Of a stretch of DNA of 35,914 nucleotides, positions 34,601 through 35,914 are shown piece after piece. The notes under the pieces are model-generated. The model had not been told where the DNA came from. It saw only the letters and a list, made by a program, of their open reading frames with translations, and did no database searches. The stretch's first letter is position 1, and each line of letters begins with the position of its first letter. Position numbers and translations under genes: made by a program. This DNA is from Clostridiaceae bacterium (GTDB lineage Bacteria > Bacillota > Clostridia > Acetivibrionales > DTU013), in contig JAAYBT010000267.1 of NCBI GenBank assembly GCA_012730015.1, positions 1-35,914 of the forward strand, read 5' to 3'.

Positions 34601-35173
34601 TATGTTAAAACGAAGGAACGTTTTGAGTTCATGAGCGGGCAAAGAGATGATATGGAGCAGGCCAGAGAGAAGCTGCAGCGCGTCATCTATGAAATGACAG
34701 CCATCATGAAAAAGCAGTTTTTAGAGCAGTTTAAGCTTATAAATGCCAATTTCAACATTGTTTTTAAAGAGCTCTTTGATGGCGGAAGAGCGAGCCTAAT
34801 TCTGGTTGATGAGGAAAATGTTCTGGAAAGCGGCATAGAGATAGAGGCTCAGCCTCCAGGCAAGAAGCTGCAAAACATGATGCTGCTATCAGGCGGAGAA
34901 AGAGCATTTACTGCCATAGCACTCTTGTTTTCAATATTGAGGCTTAGGCCAGCACCATTTTGCATACTGGACGAAATAGAGGCTGCCCTTGATGAAGCAA
35001 ACGTGTACCGTTTTATAGAGTATCTGAGAAAGTATTCTTCTCAAACGCAGTTCATCATGGTTACACACAGAAAAGGTACTATGGAGGGAGCAGATATGCT
35101 CTATGGCGTGACGATGCAGGAGCACGGCATATCAAAGATTGTATCAATGAAAATGGGAGAAAAGGTGGGCTAA
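31601..35173 (+). CDS. smc: Chromosome segregation protein SMC
   Basis: Chromosome-organising ATPase of 1190 residues, full length. Start TTG 31601 is chosen because GGAGG at 31589-31593 lies 7 bases upstream and the protein opens with YLKRLDMQGFKSF. Walker A is GPNGSGKS at 31-38. A first long coiled coil runs about 165-500, and the hinge lies about 520-670 with GGSMSGGS at its end. A second coiled coil runs about 675-1020. The C-terminal head has LSGGE at 1096-1100 and Walker B CILDEIEAALDEANV from 1121. Coils are rich in E, K and L. It forms a ring with ScpA/ScpB, which are not in this window. ftsY starts 1 bp after its stop. Confidence 0.98.
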   Translation: MYLKRLDMQGFKSFSEKISLDFSAGITAVVGPNGSGKSNIADAIRWVLGEQSVKTLRGSKMEDVIFAGTEHRKPLGFAEVSITLDNSDSLLPIDFNEVTVTRRVFRSGESEYLINKSACRLKDITELFLDTGMGKDGYSVIGQGRVDEILSSRSEDRRLIFEEASGIMKYKVRKHDAEKKLELTRQNVERINDIISELEAQLAPLKEQSENARRYLNLRESLKELEINVYLESMDKYNAKLSEFEAQYKTVKDNVEAENRKLDEINESNKEKTELLKSFDLKLEVARQRYHELDSILEHCNSDIKLNDEKIANLQQNIQRLDSENAELKEKIDGLDAEEAGKQGKLKYLEKQLETYSSKLAEYETQMAQLLKTLDENERHIELLKTAIMDKMDIQTDKKMQIGNVEAHIENMHKRQKAIDSEVYQHIVESDGEKIKKEDLIESIRHASEQIRRQKEKLQALFGERDESDKMLEELRIKQTKLKSDVQYKISRVRTLKEMEQNLEGYYRSVREVLQASRESAGFGKGIHGALAQLITVDKKYETAIEITLGSALQNIVTQSEEDAKRAIEYLKKNRMGRATFLPISAVKGKGFDANTLNSIKKCEGYCGIACELVGADPAYNAVITSLLGKVVVVDSLDNAIKIARSFGYSFRIVTLEGDLLSTGGSMSGGSSENKGTGILSRSREINELNAELQALKGTEKQLENDIKQLTDDIAQINQDISSGEGELKNNELVKIRDESNLAQVEENISRLSARMEMLKQEKEQLQRQISDIEDELAKYRHELEEIELEIKDAKDTVAKHQEKNKEDQAVRDALHADITDFKISVNSIVESIEAAKENSERLVTEKESIVKSMARKESDKGKAISEIASLQQKNEGLNEQINKHNQEKTGKTLELDRLTEERKILEEDSFDIVNKINNTNKTILLLQEEYSRVEIKKAKIETEMDALQDRMWNEYEITYSAAEQLKKDIGSITKAQREINELKNAIKELGAVNVASIEDYVKTKERFEFMSGQRDDMEQAREKLQRVIYEMTAIMKKQFLEQFKLINANFNIVFKELFDGGRASLILVDEENVLESGIEIEAQPPGKKLQNMMLLSGGERAFTAIALLFSILRLRPAPFCILDEIEAALDEANVYRFIEYLRKYSSQTQFIMVTHRKGTMEGADMLYGVTMQEHGISKIVSMKMGEKVG

Positions 35174-35174
35174 C

Positions 35175-35914
35175 ATGAGCTTTTTTGATAAATTGAAGGC
35201 AGGACTTACGAAGACTAGAAAGGGTATAACCGAAAGAATTGATCAAGTACTTGTTTCCTTTGGAAAGGTTGACGATGATCTGTTCGATGAGCTTGAAGAG
35301 GTACTGATTACAGCCGATTTGGGGATTGATACGTCACTTCACATTATTGATATCACAAAAAAAAAGGTGAAGGAGAGAAAGATTACTGACCCGCTTAAAA
35401 TTAAGGAGCTTATAAAGGAATCGTTGATAGAGATTCTCGGTGAAGAGACTCCAGCTTTGGATATTGAACCGTCACCCGCCGTGATTATGGTCATTGGTGT
35501 GAATGGGGTGGGGAAGACCACATCGATAGGAAAAATCGCAGGGATGCTTAAAAAGAATGGCAAAAAGGTGATACTAGCTGCGGCCGATACATTTAGAGCA
35601 GCTGCGATTGATCAGCTGCAAATCTGGGCAGACAGGGTCGGTGTTGAACTGATTAAGCAGGATGAAGGCTCAGATCCGGCGGCAGTAATTTTTGATGCAA
35701 TACAGGCGGCCAGGGCTCGCAAAGCAGATGTTTTGATTTGTGATACTGCAGGTAGGCTTCATACTAAGAAGAATTTGATGGAGGAGTTGCGAAAGGTTTC
35801 ACGTATTATTGACAGGGAAATGCCTGGCGCAAAACGCGAAAATTTACTTGTCCTGGATGCCACAACCGGCCAGAATGCAGTATCACAAGCTAAGACCTTC
35901 AGTGAAGTAACCGA
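35175..35914 (+). CDS. ftsY: Signal recognition particle receptor FtsY (partial, cut by window end)
   Basis: GTPase that docks the signal recognition particle at the membrane. The first 246 codons are present, open to the last base; the C-terminal part lies outside. The start ATG 35175 follows the smc stop by one base, with AAGGTGG upstream. The N domain occupies about 1-100. The G1 loop is GVNGVGKTT at 108-116, followed by AADTFRAAAIDQL, the DTAGRLHTKKNLMEEL G3 region, and LVLDATTGQNA. There is no long acidic A domain before the N domain, which is normal for Firmicutes. It is probably co-transcribed with smc. Confidence 0.97.
   Translation, partial: MSFFDKLKAGLTKTRKGITERIDQVLVSFGKVDDDLFDELEEVLITADLGIDTSLHIIDITKKKVKERKITDPLKIKELIKESLIEILGEETPALDIEPSPAVIMVIGVNGVGKTTSIGKIAGMLKKNGKKVILAAADTFRAAAIDQLQIWADRVGVELIKQDEGSDPAAVIFDAIQAARARKADVLICDTAGRLHTKKNLMEELRKVSRIIDREMPGAKRENLLVLDATTGQNAVSQAKTFSEVT

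Noticed and set aside
1-35914. Mobile elements, prophage, CRISPR arrays or defence genes
   Set aside because: No transposase, integrase, cas-like gene, regular spacer array or terminal inverted repeats were seen. Gene content is core throughout.

Overview
The window is about 36 kb of bacterial chromosome. It is most likely from an anaerobic low-GC Firmicute of the class Clostridia. Four observations support this: strong AGGAGG-type ribosome sites with many TTG/GTG starts; a FapR-controlled fatty-acid operon; an oxygen-sensitive indolepyruvate:ferredoxin oxidoreductase; and the rnc-radical SAM-smc-ftsY gene order. No phage, insertion sequence or CRISPR array is visible. Almost everything is core genome.

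Layout. (1) 1-3500: a tRNA-Leu(CAG) gene reading left, murD reading right, and a convergent apolipoprotein N-acyltransferase-like gene whose end overlaps murD. (2) 3500-7000: a beta-CASP metallo-beta-lactamase nuclease and a sodium:solute symporter, separated by a 319-bp gap. (3) 7000-11400: iorA, iorB, a phenylacetate-CoA ligase and a tandem-ACT protein, forming an arylpyruvate/arylacetyl-CoA module behind a structured leader. (4) 11377-16075, minus strand: moxR, a DUF58 gene and a membrane transglutaminase, a classic three-gene set. (5) 16200-23210: cinA, murJ, recA (with an SOS box), recX, rimO and pgsA, closed by a terminator. (6) 23279-29488: an autoregulated fatty-acid/phospholipid operon, fapR-plsX-fabH-fabD-fabG-acpP, then a terminator, then fabF. 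(7) 29575-35914: rnc, an Elp3-like radical SAM gene, smc, and ftsY, which runs off the window.

How the genes work together. FapR should sense malonyl-CoA and act on a box just downstream of its own promoter, so synthesis of acyl chains (FabH/D/G/F, ACP) and their transfer toward phospholipid (PlsX, PgsA) are co-tuned. MurD and MurJ serve peptidoglycan synthesis. RecA, RecX and Smc serve DNA repair and chromosome organisation. FtsY serves membrane-protein targeting. IorAB and the CoA ligase interconvert aromatic 2-oxo acids, aryl-acetyl-CoA and aryl acids; the ACT protein suggests amino-acid sensing.

The most unusual points are: two in-frame minisatellites inside murD; an 80-bp plsX/fabH overlap that gives PlsX a strongly basic tail; an Lnt-like nitrilase in a Gram-positive; structured leaders before iorA, acpP and rnc; and an undeclared gene remnant upstream of smc. 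I do not see a clearly novel multi-gene system. The strongest candidates for new biology are the overprinted PlsX tail and the possibly reversible aryl-acid module.
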